A stretch of DNA of 64,000 nt from Bradyrhizobium sp. AUGA SZCCT0158 (GCF_018130065.1 NZ_JAFCME010000032.1:1-64000); one strand, 5' to 3'; numbered from the stretch's first letter, positions 8,027 to 16,411 are shown. Notes: generated by a model from the letters alone, not told the origin. A program made the numbers and translations.

Positions 8027-9205
8027 CTACTTCTCCACGGCGAACGTCAGGCCGGCGTGGTCCTCGAGCCGCTTGATCAGCTTGTGCTGCATCGCCGCCC
8101 CTGGCGTCCAGATGCCGGCGGGCACCTCAGGTGTATCTCGCAGCAGACAGATTGCACATTCCGAAATCATCTTCGACGTCGAGCCATAGCCGGGATCGCG
8201 GTCGCCCTTGACCGACGCGCGGGCCTGCCGGCCGTCGGGCGCGACGGCGACAAACAGCAGATCGTAAGAGCCGCTTTCGCGTTCCTCTTTCGACGGCCCC
8301 TCGCCCGGCTTCGGGACAGCGGATAGCGCTATCTTGTTGTTGGCCGCCTGGATGCTTTTGGCCAACGCCTCGCCCTCCGCGCCGGGGCCGGCGACCTGCA
8401 TCTCGTCGTAAACAAAATCCCGGCCATAGGGGAAGCCCAGCAGCATGTTCGAACGATGCACGTTGCGGGTGTTGATGTTCGCCATGAAGAACGGCGTTAC
8501 CCAGGCCTGCAAATCCTCATCCAGCATTGGCCTGTTGCCGGGCGGCTGCTTCGGTCCCTGAAAGCCCGGCGTCAGCGCGAACGGATCGCGCATCAATGCC
8601 AGGATGCCTTGATCTTTTGCCGCAGCCTCAAACAGCGATTTGCTGCTGGCCGCCGTCCCGCCCGAGAAGGTCCCCTTCATCGTGCGGATGCGACCCTTGA
8701 CCCGGGAGACCGGCGCCCCGAACGCTTTCTTCGCGGCTTCCTGCGCGCAGAACACGCCGAGTTCAAATGGCAGGGAATCATAGCCGCAGGAAAACATGAT
8801 CCGCGCCCCGCTGCGCTCTGCGTCGGCCTGATGCGCATCGATGATGCGCCGCATCCATGGCGTCTCGCCGCACAGATCGAAGTAGTCCGTACCCGAGGCC
8901 GCGCATGCCGCTACCAATTCGTTGCCGTACAGCAGATACGGTCCAACTGTCGTGATGACCGATTTCGTCTGATTCACCATCGCCTTCAGCGATGCGGCAT
9001 CAGACGCGTCAGCCACGATCAACGGCGTATCCGACGGCGCGCCGATCGCGTCGCGCACCGTGGCGAGCTTGCCCTTGCTGCGCCCGGCCATCGCCCATTT
9101 CAGGTTGCTGTCGCCCTTATAATGCGCAGCGAGATATTCGGCGACGAGTTGGCCGGTGAAGCCGGTGGCGCCGTAGACAACGATGTCGAATTTCGACGAA
9201 GACAT
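8027..9205 (-). CDS. Saccharopine dehydrogenase-like NAD(P)-binding reductase
   Basis: A 392-aa soluble protein related to the saccharopine-dehydrogenase-like / trans-acting enoyl reductase family. The N-terminal Rossmann motif is VVYGATGFTGQLVAEYLAAH, followed by WAMAGRSKGKL and the family motif SGTDYFDLCGETPW. The C-terminal half holds GGTAASSKSLFEA and a conserved LLFVAVAPDGRQARASVKGD. The start at 9205 is chosen because the fold begins immediately after it; the frame extends to 9319 without domain content. The DUF169 gene lies 58 bases upstream on the same strand. The substrate is unknown; lysine metabolism is not implied. Confidence 0.85.
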   Translation of the reverse strand: MSSSKFDIVVYGATGFTGQLVAEYLAAHYKGDSNLKWAMAGRSKGKLATVRDAIGAPSDTPLIVADASDAASLKAMVNQTKSVITTVGPYLLYGNELVAACAASGTDYFDLCGETPWMRRIIDAHQADAERSGARIMFSCGYDSLPFELGVFCAQEAAKKAFGAPVSRVKGRIRTMKGTFSGGTAASSKSLFEAAAKDQGILALMRDPFALTPGFQGPKQPPGNRPMLDEDLQAWVTPFFMANINTRNVHRSNMLLGFPYGRDFVYDEMQVAGPGAEGEALAKSIQAANNKIALSAVPKPGEGPSKEERESGSYDLLFVAVAPDGRQARASVKGDRDPGYGSTSKMISECAICLLRDTPEVPAGIWTPGAAMQHKLIKRLEDHAGLTFAVEK

Positions 9206-9263
9206 ATTTGAATCCCTGAGGTGCATTGCTGCCCGAAGCAGCCTGTTCGGGCCGCTTCTAGCG

Positions 9264-10049
9264 CTATTTTTTCGCGTAGGAAACGCCCATGCCGGCGCGG
9301 ACGTCGGCCTGGATGCCATAGGGTGCGATCGGATAGCGCAGGCCGTTTTTCGCCAGTTGCTTCATGCCGACAATGGCCTTGGCGAGATGCGCCGGCTGCA
9401 GCGCCATCAGCATCTCTTCGTCAGGCACGCCGCCATAGCGCCGTTCGGCAAAGCACGGCAGCGACAGGCTCGGCTCGCCGGTCTTGAGCGCCCGCCCCCA
9501 GGAATCCGCGCAGGCGGTCTCGCCAACCACACCCCATTCGAACTTCTTGTAGCCGGTATATTGCAGCCCGTTGATCAGGATGATCATCTGGCCCGGGGTC
9601 GCATACACCAGACAGATGTCCGGCGGATTGAGCCGGCCACTGGTGAGCGGGCTCACCGCCATCGCCTGGTACTGGCCATACGGCACGACGTCGAGCGCTT
9701 CCTGGCGCTTGCGCGCGTCCTCTTCGGTGCCGTGCCAGACGCCGACATAGCTTTTGCCTTCAAGGAATTTTTCATCCCTTTGTGCGAGGCCAATCACGGC
9801 GCGGCATTGCGCGCCGACGAGGTCTTCGCCGGTGATGCCGACGGTCCAGCCGAGCCTTGAAGCCATGCTGACGATCTGGTCGGTGGTGTGGACCGCGGAC
9901 GGGCGCCGAATTTTCGGGATCGCCGCCATCTCCTCGACGGTCGCGAACATCTTGATGCCGATCACGGTGGTCCGGAGCCGCAACAGGCTGATGAGATCGG
10001 CAGCCATGCCGTTCAAATCGAACGCTTCCGGCGGCGTATGCTGTTGCAT
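9264..10049 (-). CDS. DUF169 domain protein
   Basis: A 261-aa protein of the DUF169 family, a group of unknown function found next to varied metabolic genes. Visible features are LISLLRLRTTVIGIKMFATV near the N-terminus, a central RAVIGLAQRDEKFLEGKSY and conserved cysteines (GAQCRAVIG; ETACADSWGRAL). No signal peptide or membrane segment is apparent. ATG 10049 is favoured over 10064, which would add five residues. It is likely cotranscribed with the downstream reductase gene (58-base gap), but nothing in the sequence tells their shared job. Confidence 0.8.
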   Translation of the reverse strand: MQQHTPPEAFDLNGMAADLISLLRLRTTVIGIKMFATVEEMAAIPKIRRPSAVHTTDQIVSMASRLGWTVGITGEDLVGAQCRAVIGLAQRDEKFLEGKSYVGVWHGTEEDARKRQEALDVVPYGQYQAMAVSPLTSGRLNPPDICLVYATPGQMIILINGLQYTGYKKFEWGVVGETACADSWGRALKTGEPSLSLPCFAERRYGGVPDEEMLMALQPAHLAKAIVGMKQLAKNGLRYPIAPYGIQADVRAGMGVSYAKK

Positions 10050-10147
10050 GGCGTAAACTCCCAAATTGCCGGTGCGCCCCTTGGCGTCACCGTGCGCATG
10101 TTGTTGTTGGCGTCAATTCTAGCCCGGCTGGTCCGCTGTTGCGACCT

Positions 10148-10954
10148 CTACTTCGGCGCTGGTCCCGGCAACAAATCGTCGATCTTGCCGGTGGCCCGGT
10201 ACGCAATCAGGCCTAACCATTCGCGCGCCGCGGTTTCGGTGCGTCCGAGGCCATCAAGAATGGCGATCGAGAACTTCATGAGATCGCCGCGGCCACCGAC
10301 CCGCCAATCGACCGGATAGGCCTCGACCGCAAATCCGGCCTTTCGGAACAGGCCGACCGATCGCGGCATGTGAAAGGCCGAGGTCACCAGCAACCAGCGC
10401 TCGCCGTCCTTTGGCGCCACCAGGGCTTTCGAGAACTGGGCGTTCTCCACCGTGTTGCGCGACGCCCTTTCCATGATCAGACGTGATTTGGCGATGCCAA
10501 GGCTTTCAAAAACGGCGCCGGCGAAATCGGCTTCGCGCGCGTCATTCGAAATCAGATTGGCACTGCCGCCGGTGAAGACGATGCGCGCATTCGGATAGCG
10601 ATGCGCCAACGCCGCCGCCGCGATGATACGGTCAGGCGCGCCGCGCACCACCGGCGTACCACGCGCAGCCGATAGATCAGCGTCGATCGATGCGCCGAGG
10701 ACGACGATGCCGTCCGGCGGCGCACCCGCTCCGGCCTCCCATCGCGGAAAGCGCTGCTCCAGCGGATAGAGCAACAGGTTTCCGAGCGGCGACAATCCGC
10801 AGATCACCAGCAGCAGCACCGCCGCCATCACGAGCTTGCGGCCGAGCGATGCAAAACGCGTCAGCAGCAGGATGGCGCCAACGAAACCGACGCCGATCAG
10901 GAAATTCGTCGGCATCAGCATGTAGCCGAGCGTTTTGGAGAGAACAAAAAACAA
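10148..10954 (-). CDS. YdcF/DUF218 family membrane protein
   Basis: A 268-aa inner-membrane protein with two N-terminal hydrophobic helices (MLMPTNFLIGVGFVGAILLL and a second near residues 35-55), then the DUF218 domain. Family motifs are GIVVLGASID, ARIVFTGGSAN, EADFAGAVFESLG, ERASRNTVENA and WLLVTSAFHMPRS. DUF218 proteins have been linked to envelope polymer metabolism but the biochemistry is unsettled. The start is taken as TTG 10954, giving FFVLSKTLG near the N-terminus; upstream codons up to 11011 are derived from the adjoining repeat (MDTRVKPAYD) and are not believed. Confidence 0.8.
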   Translation of the reverse strand: MFFVLSKTLGYMLMPTNFLIGVGFVGAILLLTRFASLGRKLVMAAVLLLVICGLSPLGNLLLYPLEQRFPRWEAGAGAPPDGIVVLGASIDADLSAARGTPVVRGAPDRIIAAAALAHRYPNARIVFTGGSANLISNDAREADFAGAVFESLGIAKSRLIMERASRNTVENAQFSKALVAPKDGERWLLVTSAFHMPRSVGLFRKAGFAVEAYPVDWRVGGRGDLMKFSIAILDGLGRTETAAREWLGLIAYRATGKIDDLLPGPAPK

Positions 10955-10979
10955 GGGGAAGCCTCTTGGAATTTCTAGT

Positions 10980-11072
10980 CCGTCATACGCGGGCTTGACC
11001 CGCGTATCCATCTTCTTCGCAAAAAGCGTTATGCGAAAATGATGGATTGCCGGGTCAAGCCCGGCAATGACA
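10980..11072. repeat. Composite palindromic repeat (two hairpins)
   Basis: Two palindromes lie side by side: ATACGCGGGCTTGACCCGCG-TAT (10985-11007) and TTGCCGGGTCAAGCCCGGCAA (11047-11067). The same word pairs recur at 40290-40403 and in variant form at 14692-14777. It occupies the divergent gap between the YdcF and acetamidase genes. Confidence 0.85.
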
Positions 11073-11106
11073 AATAGGACACGACAACACCGACAAGAAG
11101 GTCCCC

Positions 11107-12048
11107 ATGACCCATCATCACCTGCATTCCAGCCCCAAAACCTGCCACTGGGGCTTTTTCGAAGCGAAATTGAAGCCGGTCCTGACCATCGCCAGTGGCG
11201 ATGAGGTCACGGTCGATACCATCACCGGCGGCCCCGACGTGGTCCCGGACCGCAGCAAATTTCATGTGCCGCCGGAGCTTGCCGACGTGCACGCCCAGAA
11301 CGAGCGGATGGTGCCGGGCCATATCCTGACCGGCCCGATCGCGGTTGAAGGCGCCGCGACCGGTGACGTGCTGGAGGTCGATATTCTCGACGTCCAGCTC
11401 CGGCAGGACTGGGGTTACAATCTGATCAAGCCGCTGTCAGGCACCCTGCCCGACGATTTCCACGAGACGCGCCTGCTCAACATTCCGCTTGACCGCGAGC
11501 GGATGGTTGGCCGGATGCCGTGGGGGCTCGACCTGCCGCTCAAGCCGTTCTTCGGCGTGATGGGCGTGGCGCCGCCGCCGGCCTGGGGCCGCATCACCTC
11601 GCTGATCCCGCGCGCGATGGGCGGCAATCTGGACAATAAGGAGTTAGGCGCCGGCGCCAAACTCTATCTGCCGGTGTTCGTGCCCGGCGCGCTGTTTTCC
11701 TGCGGCGATGGCCACGGCGTGCAAGGCGACGGCGAAGTCTGCGTCACCGCGATCGAAACCGCGCTGCAGGGCCGCTTCCGCCTGACGCTGCGCAAGGATT
11801 TGCGGCTGGAATATCCGCGCGCGGAAACGCCTGATCATTACATGACGATGGCGATGGACCCCGACCTCGACCAATGCGTGGTGCGCGCGCTGCGCGACAT
11901 GATCGTGCTGCTCGGCGAGAAGCGCAATCTGTCGCGCGAGGACGCCTACACGCTCTGCAGCCTCGCCGCCGACCTGCGCGTGACGCAGACGGTCAACGGC
12001 TCCAAGGGTATCCATTGCATGATCGCAAAGAGCGTCGTGCACGGCTGA
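11107..12048 (+). CDS. Acetamidase/formamidase family hydrolase
   Basis: A 313-aa cytoplasmic amidase of the FmdA_AmdA family, expected to release ammonia from short amides such as formamide or acetamide. Family features include the early His cluster (HHHLHSSPKTCHWGFFEAKL), GHILTGPIAVEGAATGDVL, the loop GALFSCGDGHGVQGDGEVCV (a conserved metal/active-site segment) and the tail LCSLAADLRVTQTVNG. Length fits the short bacterial branch. A ribosome-binding sequence AAGAAGG lies 6-12 bases before the ATG. It stands alone between repeats; the true substrate is not readable. Confidence 0.88.
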   Translation: MTHHHLHSSPKTCHWGFFEAKLKPVLTIASGDEVTVDTITGGPDVVPDRSKFHVPPELADVHAQNERMVPGHILTGPIAVEGAATGDVLEVDILDVQLRQDWGYNLIKPLSGTLPDDFHETRLLNIPLDRERMVGRMPWGLDLPLKPFFGVMGVAPPPAWGRITSLIPRAMGGNLDNKELGAGAKLYLPVFVPGALFSCGDGHGVQGDGEVCVTAIETALQGRFRLTLRKDLRLEYPRAETPDHYMTMAMDPDLDQCVVRALRDMIVLLGEKRNLSREDAYTLCSLAADLRVTQTVNGSKGIHCMIAKSVVHG

Positions 12049-12066
12049 TTTCAGCGCGGTGCGCCG

Positions 12067-12414
12067 TCACAGTGGCGAAAGCAGCTCCAACGTGGAACGA
12101 ATCCTGACGCTGGTCTTTCCAACCAGCGCCGCGCCCTGCACTTCCGCGCGATCGGCGGCATAGCTGCCGCTGAAGCCGGTGGTCACCTCGCGCCCGCCAA
12201 ACAGGGGCAACACGCCGGCCGATTTGGTGTGCTGGTTCGTGGTCAGTTCGCCGCGCCATTTGCCGCGATCGGCGGTGTAGGAGCCCGTATAATAGAAATG
12301 CGAGTCGCCGCCGGCGATCCTGCCGTCCAGCAGCACGATGACGCCGCTGGCATGGCCATGCCCGCCCTCCATCATCTCGGTCAGGATCGAGTAGAGACCG
12401 TTGGTCATCGTCAT
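12067..12414 (-). CDS. GrlR-family small protein
   Basis: A 115-aa protein resembling the GrlR-like family of small beta-barrel proteins that is common in Bradyrhizobium. Motifs are MTNGLYSILTEMMEGGHGHA, a glycine-rich IAGGDSHFYYTGSY and FGGREVTTGFSGSY. GrlR in enterobacteria represses a type III secretion regulator, but no secretion genes are nearby and the name is only a family label. ATG 12414 follows a GAGGGA sequence by about ten bases; ATG 12408 is an alternative. The frame stays open to 12555 with no domain content. It converges on the amidase gene with an 18-base gap. Confidence 0.75.
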   Translation of the reverse strand: MTMTNGLYSILTEMMEGGHGHASGVIVLLDGRIAGGDSHFYYTGSYTADRGKWRGELTTNQHTKSAGVLPLFGGREVTTGFSGSYAADRAEVQGAALVGKTSVRIRSTLELLSPL

Positions 12415-12706
12415 CGCAGGATTGTCCCTCTGCGAAGCAGCATCGACCGTGCAGACCACCTGAGCAATCGGGAAATGGGTTGAGGAACTGGATCGTTTCG
12501 CCGCGGCTGCGTTGGCGCCGTCAGCTCTGCCCGATGGTCGCGCAGCGCTGTCCAACGTCAGAGCCTGTGTGGCAGCAGTCGACTTTTTCGACGCCGTTAC
12601 AATGAGATAGAGTGCGACGCAGGCGGCAATTGACTTATCCCCATGAAACTTAATAGAGTCTAAATAGATACTTTTCAGTACAGCGTTTAAAAGTTAGCGT
12701 TCTTGC

Positions 12707-12907
12707 ATGGCTACAGAAAAAGCCGAAACCGACCGCATTCCCGTGACGTTGGCGATCTCGACCATCAGCTATCTCGAAAAACTGGTGAGACAGGGCACCC
12801 ACGGCACTAGCGTTCCCGGCGTTGCGAAGACCCTGATCGAGGAAGGCATCCGGCTCGCCATCAAGGACGGGCTGCTGTCGATCCGTGACAATGGCAGGCC
12901 CTCCTGA
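12707..12907 (+). CDS. Small ribbon-helix-helix-like protein (66 aa)
   Basis: A 66-residue protein beginning MATEKAETDRIPVTLAISTI, followed by SYLEKLVRQGTHGTSVPGVA and KTLIEEGIRLAIKDGLL. The strand-helix-helix pattern (IPVTLAIS, then an amphipathic helix, GTS turn, then VAKTLIEEGIRLAI) resembles CopG-type DNA-binding proteins. No toxin-like partner is adjacent, so an antitoxin role is not supported. An AT-rich promoter-like stretch (about 12645-12700) precedes it and gcrA follows 82 bases later. Confidence 0.65.
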   Translation: MATEKAETDRIPVTLAISTISYLEKLVRQGTHGTSVPGVAKTLIEEGIRLAIKDGLLSIRDNGRPS

Positions 12908-12989
12908 CGGCAGGATTTGCCTGACTGGAAGACGCACGACGGAAAGCTCAGGGAGCGCGGCGGTTCCTCAAAGAATTTGGGACCGCAGC

Positions 12990-13460
12990 ATGTTCGCCAA
13001 CATACCGACCTGGACCACCGAGCGCGTCGAACTCCTCAAGCAACATTTCGAATCCGGCCTCTCCTGCCGCGAGATCGCCGCTCACATCGGCGTCAGCCGC
13101 AACGCCGTGATTGGCAAACTGACACGGCTCGGCTTGACCCGCGGCCCGACCAATATCGAACAGCATTTGCAGGGGGCCACCAGGGAACGCAGCCCGAAAT
13201 CCGCTCCCCGCGCGCAGTACCGGATGCTGCAAGTGGTCTACCAGAACGGGCAACCGGCGCCCGACGCGCCGATCGCCAGCGAGCGGCCCTGCTCACTGCT
13301 CGAACTCAGCCATGAGCGCTGCCGCTGGCCGATCAGCACGCCCGGCGCGGAAGACTTCTGCTTTTGCGGCAACACGCCACTCAAGGGTATGCCTTACTGC
13401 GTCGGCCACACCCGCCTTGCCTACAAGCCCGGCTCGCGCCAGCGAGTGGCGCGGGCGTGA
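12990..13460 (+). CDS. gcrA: GcrA cell-cycle regulator
   Basis: A 156-aa homologue of GcrA, the alphaproteobacterial regulator that works with sigma-70 RNA polymerase at promoters carrying CcrM-methylated GANTC sites. Residues about 7-42 form the helix-turn-helix (WTTERVELLKQHFESGLSCR then EIAAHIGVSRNAVIGKLTRL). The C-terminal sigma-interacting part shows SLLELSHERCRWPI, FCFCGNTPLKGMPYCVGH and LAYKPGSR. The ATG at 12990 is selected because the domain begins there; the frame opens upstream to 12885 through unrelated sequence that overlaps the end of the 66-aa gene. Assignment is firm. Confidence 0.93.
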   Translation: MFANIPTWTTERVELLKQHFESGLSCREIAAHIGVSRNAVIGKLTRLGLTRGPTNIEQHLQGATRERSPKSAPRAQYRMLQVVYQNGQPAPDAPIASERPCSLLELSHERCRWPISTPGAEDFCFCGNTPLKGMPYCVGHTRLAYKPGSRQRVARA

Positions 13461-13505
13461 TTTGCCTCTGCCTGGCTAAAGCGAATTGCATCCGCGACGT
13501 AGCTG

Positions 13506-13628
13506 CGCTCCCTCTCCCGCACTTGCGGGGGAGGGCTGGGGTGAGGGTCTATCCGCGATACGACTCGTTGAGAGAGCCCCCACCCGCCGCGCTTCGCGCG
13601 TCGACCTCCCCCGCAAGCGTGAGAGGTG
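13506..13628. repeat. Dispersed palindromic element after gcrA
   Basis: The stretch contains CCCTCTCCCGCACTTGCGGG and GGAGGGCTGGGGTGAGGGT, then a second part CGACCTCCCCCGCAAGCGTG ending GAGAGGT. The halves can pair with each other. It fills the convergent gap between gcrA and the SDR gene and probably contributes to transcript 3' ends. Confidence 0.8.
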
Positions 13629-13672
13629 CAGCGAGTCTGCCGCCAGACCTGAGCATTTAACTTCATCAAGTG

Positions 13673-14641
13673 CTACGCCAGCTTCCAGCCAACCTCATCC
13701 CGATAGCTCTGGTAGAAATCGAGGGTATACGCCTCCTCCGGCGTCTTGCGCACGCGCTCGTCGAGCTTGTGGGCATCGTCGCCGACCAGGATGCGCCAGG
13801 AACCGGCCTTGACGCCGTCGAGGATGATTTTCGCGGCGGCCGCCGCCGTGGTCGGCGCATCATCATGAAACGATCGCGCGCGGTCGAGCGCGAGTTGCTG
13901 GATGTCCTCATCCGACATGGCAGAGGTGTCGGTGCCCATGCCCTTCAACCGCTTCCGGGTCACGCCGATTTCCACATCGGTCAGGCGCTCGGACTCGCTG
14001 CCGCTCTGGATCTTGCGCGAGTTGGCCACGATCGAGGTGCCGATGTGGCCGGGCATCACGACCGAGCACTTGATATGCGGCGCGTTGAGCCGCAGGTCCG
14101 TCATCAGCGCCTCGGAAAATCCCTTCACCGCGAACTTGGCGGCAGCGTAGGCGGTGTGCGACACACCAGGGCCGACCGACGCCCAGAAACCGTTGACGCT
14201 GGACGTATTGATGATGTGGCCCTCATCGGCCTTCAGCAGCAACGGCATGAAAGTGCGGACGCCAAGATAGACGCCGCCCCAGCAGATGTTGAAGGTGCGT
14301 TCCCATTGCTCGCGCGTGTTGGTGAACAGGCTGCCGCCACCGCCGATGCCGGCATTGTTGAACAAGAGATGGATCTTGTCGGTCGCCTGTTGCTCGATCA
14401 GCTCATCGCGAAACCGCTTGAGCTGGTCCTCGATCGCGACGTCGGCGATATGCGTCGTGATGCGCAGGCCCTGCGGCAGCTTCTCGGCTTCACACAGCTG
14501 CCTGGTCTCGGCCATCGCCTCTGCGGAGACGTCGCACATCGCGACATTGCAGCCCTCGGCGACGAGCTGCCGCGCCAGCTCGCGGCCCATGCCCGTGCCG
14601 CCTCCGGTGATGACGGCGATCTTTCCGGCGAATTCCTTCAT
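13673..14641 (-). CDS. SDR family oxidoreductase
   Basis: A 322-aa short-chain dehydrogenase. The cofactor motif is VITGGGTGMGRELARQL, followed by NNAGIGGGGSL and the catalytic set INTSSVNG (Ser) with YAAAKFAVKGF (Tyr-x3-Lys). An extended C-terminal part (about 215-322) is longer than classical SDRs, as in the SDR group found with acyl-CoA or alcohol metabolism. ATG 14641 starts immediately before the Rossmann fold; the frame extends to 14716 only through repeat DNA. Substrate unknown. It stands alone between two repeats. Confidence 0.88.
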   Translation of the reverse strand: MKEFAGKIAVITGGGTGMGRELARQLVAEGCNVAMCDVSAEAMAETRQLCEAEKLPQGLRITTHIADVAIEDQLKRFRDELIEQQATDKIHLLFNNAGIGGGGSLFTNTREQWERTFNICWGGVYLGVRTFMPLLLKADEGHIINTSSVNGFWASVGPGVSHTAYAAAKFAVKGFSEALMTDLRLNAPHIKCSVVMPGHIGTSIVANSRKIQSGSESERLTDVEIGVTRKRLKGMGTDTSAMSDEDIQQLALDRARSFHDDAPTTAAAAAKIILDGVKAGSWRILVGDDAHKLDERVRKTPEEAYTLDFYQSYRDEVGWKLA

Positions 14642-14691
14642 GGAGATGTTGATCCTTTTTTCTTTTTCATTACCGACGAAAATATAGATGG

Positions 14692-14777
14692 TCATGGCCG
14701 GGCTTGTCCCGGCCATCCACGTCTTGCTTGCTGCTAGACCGTATAGACGTGGATGCCCGGGACAAGCCCGGGCATGA
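14692..14777. repeat. Composite palindrome (CCGGGCTTGTCCCGG family)
   Basis: Left part TCATGGCCGGGCTTGTCCCG (14692 on) and right part CGGGACAAGCCCGGGCATGA (ending 14777) are individually palindromic and also pair with each other through ATCCACGTCT / AGACGTGGAT. A truncated copy of the right half (GACGTGGATGGCCGGGACAA) recurs at about 59016-59035. Confidence 0.85.
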
Positions 14778-14797
14778 CGATCCGTTGAGTATCTGCC

Positions 14798-15685
14798 CTA
14801 CTCCGCCGCCTCGACGCGCTGGCCGGCAGATGCCCCCAACCCCTCCAGCGCTTTCTTGATCGCGGCCTGTTGCGTCGCTGACGCTTCCGGCATCGGCGCG
14901 CGCGAAAACGTCTTCGGCAGTCCCTGCAGCGACTGCGCGTAGCGCGTGCAGGCCGGCAGATTGTCCGAGACAACCGCGTTCCACAGCGTCAGCAGTTTCT
15001 TGTGCAGATCGAGCGCGCGGACGTGATCGCCGGCCTTGACCGCATCCCAGAGCTCCACGGAGGCATGCGGCGCGGCCGAGAGGATCGCGGCGATCGAGCC
15101 ATGCGCGCCAAGCGCGTAGGACGGATACATCAGCGCGTCGACTGCGCTGTAGATCAATTTATCCGGCGCCATCATCATGAGATCGGCGAACAGTTTCAGA
15201 TCGCCGGCGCTCTGCTTGACGCCGACCACCAGCGGCACCTCGTTCATGATCCGCGTCAGCAGTGCGGGCGACAGATACGACCACGGCACCACATTGTAGA
15301 TGATGATCGGCATGCCGGTCTCGTCGGCCATCCGGCGGAAATGATCGACCATCGCCTGATCGTCCGGCTTGAACAGATAATGCACCGGCGTCACCTGCAG
15401 CGCCGCGACATCCATGTCGCGCACCAGTTTGCCGCGCCGGATCGCGTCGCGCGTGGAGTCGACGATGATGCCCGCGATCACGGGCGCGCGGCCCCTGGCG
15501 GCCTCCACCGTTGCCGCCACAAGGTCGCGATACTCTTCATGATCGAGCGTATGCCCCTCGCCGGTCGAACCGCCCGCCGCCATGCCATGGCTGCCGGCGC
15601 CGATCAGCCAGTCGACTTGCGGGGCGACCTGCTTGAAATCAATCTCGCCGTCTTTGCGAAACGGCGTTGTCATCGGCGGTATCAC
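14798..15685 (-). CDS. Dihydrodipicolinate synthase / N-acetylneuraminate lyase family aldolase
   Basis: A class I aldolase of the DapA superfamily, about 295 aa from GTG 15685 or 291 aa from ATG 15673. Visible are MTTPFRKDGEIDF at the barrel start, GSTGEGHTL (substrate carboxylate loop), the conserved Tyr in IIIYNVVPWSY and the Schiff-base Lys in VVGVKQSAGD. The best Shine-Dalgarno sequence (AAGGGG) precedes an ATG at 15705 that is out of frame: it reads MKYARQA then stop. One extra A there would give MKIRPTGVIPPMTTPF, so the natural start may be frameshifted. It is probably not the housekeeping DapA, given sequence features and lone position; the true substrate is unknown. Confidence 0.82.
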   Translation of the reverse strand: MIPPMTTPFRKDGEIDFKQVAPQVDWLIGAGSHGMAAGGSTGEGHTLDHEEYRDLVAATVEAARGRAPVIAGIIVDSTRDAIRRGKLVRDMDVAALQVTPVHYLFKPDDQAMVDHFRRMADETGMPIIIYNVVPWSYLSPALLTRIMNEVPLVVGVKQSAGDLKLFADLMMMAPDKLIYSAVDALMYPSYALGAHGSIAAILSAAPHASVELWDAVKAGDHVRALDLHKKLLTLWNAVVSDNLPACTRYAQSLQGLPKTFSRAPMPEASATQQAAIKKALEGLGASAGQRVEAAE

Positions 15686-15897
15686 GCCTGTCGGGCGTAT
15701 TTCATGATCGACCCCTTGCGTTTCCGTTTCCCAAATCCGACCCCGCTCCTTGGCTGAGCTTATCGATCGGCGGGTGAAGCCTAACCGCTGCCGTAGGGGC
15801 AATCCAGTTGAGACATCGGTGGGCTGGGTCGTAGCGGCGTCATAACGGAAGGCGCGGCTCCAAGTTCGAGCGGAGCAAGCATCTGAATCTTTGCACG

Positions 15898-15922
15898 AAA
15901 ACCCCGGCAAGTCATGCCGGGG
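15898..15922 (-). terminator. Intrinsic terminator of the 43-aa double-glycine protein gene
   Basis: Stem CCCCGGCA (15902-15909) / TGCCGGGG (15915-15922) with a 5-base loop; on the minus strand it is followed directly by TTTT. It begins 12 bases after the stop of the small gene at 15935-16066. Confidence 0.75.
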
Positions 15923-15934
15923 CTATTTGCTCGC

Positions 15935-16066
15935 TTAGCGGGGCGGCTTCGGCGGACCGAAGGGGTTGCGGGGCGGAAGCGTGGGGCCGGTGCCCAGCCT
16001 GCCGCCGGTCACGATATCCAGCTGCTGCGTCGTCAGTTCGACCGGCTTGTCAGTCCTGCGTTCCAT
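15935..16066 (-). CDS. Small protein with double-glycine leader-like motif (43 aa)
   Basis: A 43-residue protein: basic N-terminus (MERRTDKPVE), then LTTQQLDIVTGG, then a Pro/Gly-rich tail ending GPPKPPR. The L-x3-Q/E-L-D-x-V-x-GG pattern matches double-glycine leaders of bacteriocins and other peptides cleaved by C39 peptidase transporters; many Bradyrhizobium microproteins carry it. AGGAGA sits 7-12 bases before the ATG, and an intrinsic terminator follows, so it looks like a real single-gene unit. No C39-type transporter is in the window, so export and cleavage are inference. The predicted 21-residue tail after GG would be unusual for a bacteriocin. Confidence 0.7.
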   Translation of the reverse strand: MERRTDKPVELTTQQLDIVTGGRLGTGPTLPPRNPFGPPKPPR

Positions 16067-16411
16067 GGTGCTTCTCCTGTTGCTGTCCCGGTGCAACATT
16101 GCATCGGCATGACCGGGACAATGGCGGATCGGCGCCGGCCGCGCTGTTCCCCAGGTGACAGCCAGACCACAACAATCAGCGCGTGATTTGCAGCGGGCCA
16201 CCAGGAACTTTCGCAACTTCCGAGAGTCGAATCGCTGCTTCCGGTCCCAGCCCCCAAGGCCCTCCGGAAGAAAACCTCCGGTTGGCGGCCCCGCGCTCCT
16301 CCCGCGCCGGGGCCGTTTACCGGCCGGGTACACCGGACGCAGCTTGCCAGCGGTCGCTCTCATCAGGAACCGGATTGGAAGCCCAACATTGTCTTTGCAA
16401 AGGAGGCTTCC
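16067..16411. other. Divergent intergenic region with GC-rich hairpin
   Basis: This 345-base stretch separates the 43-aa gene (minus) from the 68-aa gene (plus). It contains two copies of CCTCCGG (16261-16267, 16275-16281) and a strong GC hairpin at about 16286-16315. No further gene is supported; the open frames across it are shadows. Confidence 0.6.
16286..16315 (+). promoter_or_regulatory. GC-rich hairpin with CUCCUCC loop
   Basis: CGGCCCCGCG and CGCGCCGGGGCCG pair (one bulge) around a loop containing CTCCTCC, followed by GTTTACC. The loop is complementary to the GGAGG Shine-Dalgarno of the downstream 68-aa gene. It may be a weak terminator of a small RNA, or a leader structure. Only the base pairing is seen; function is inference. 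Confidence 0.35.

Noticed and set aside
12707..13460. Toxin-antitoxin reading of the ribbon-helix-helix protein and next gene
   Set aside because: The next gene is GcrA, a cell-cycle regulator, and no toxin-like gene is adjacent.
16067..16411. Degenerate CRP-like site GGTGACAGCCAGACCACA before the 43-aa gene
   Set aside because: Half-sites are imperfect and the spacing is wrong compared with the exact site at 25350-25365.
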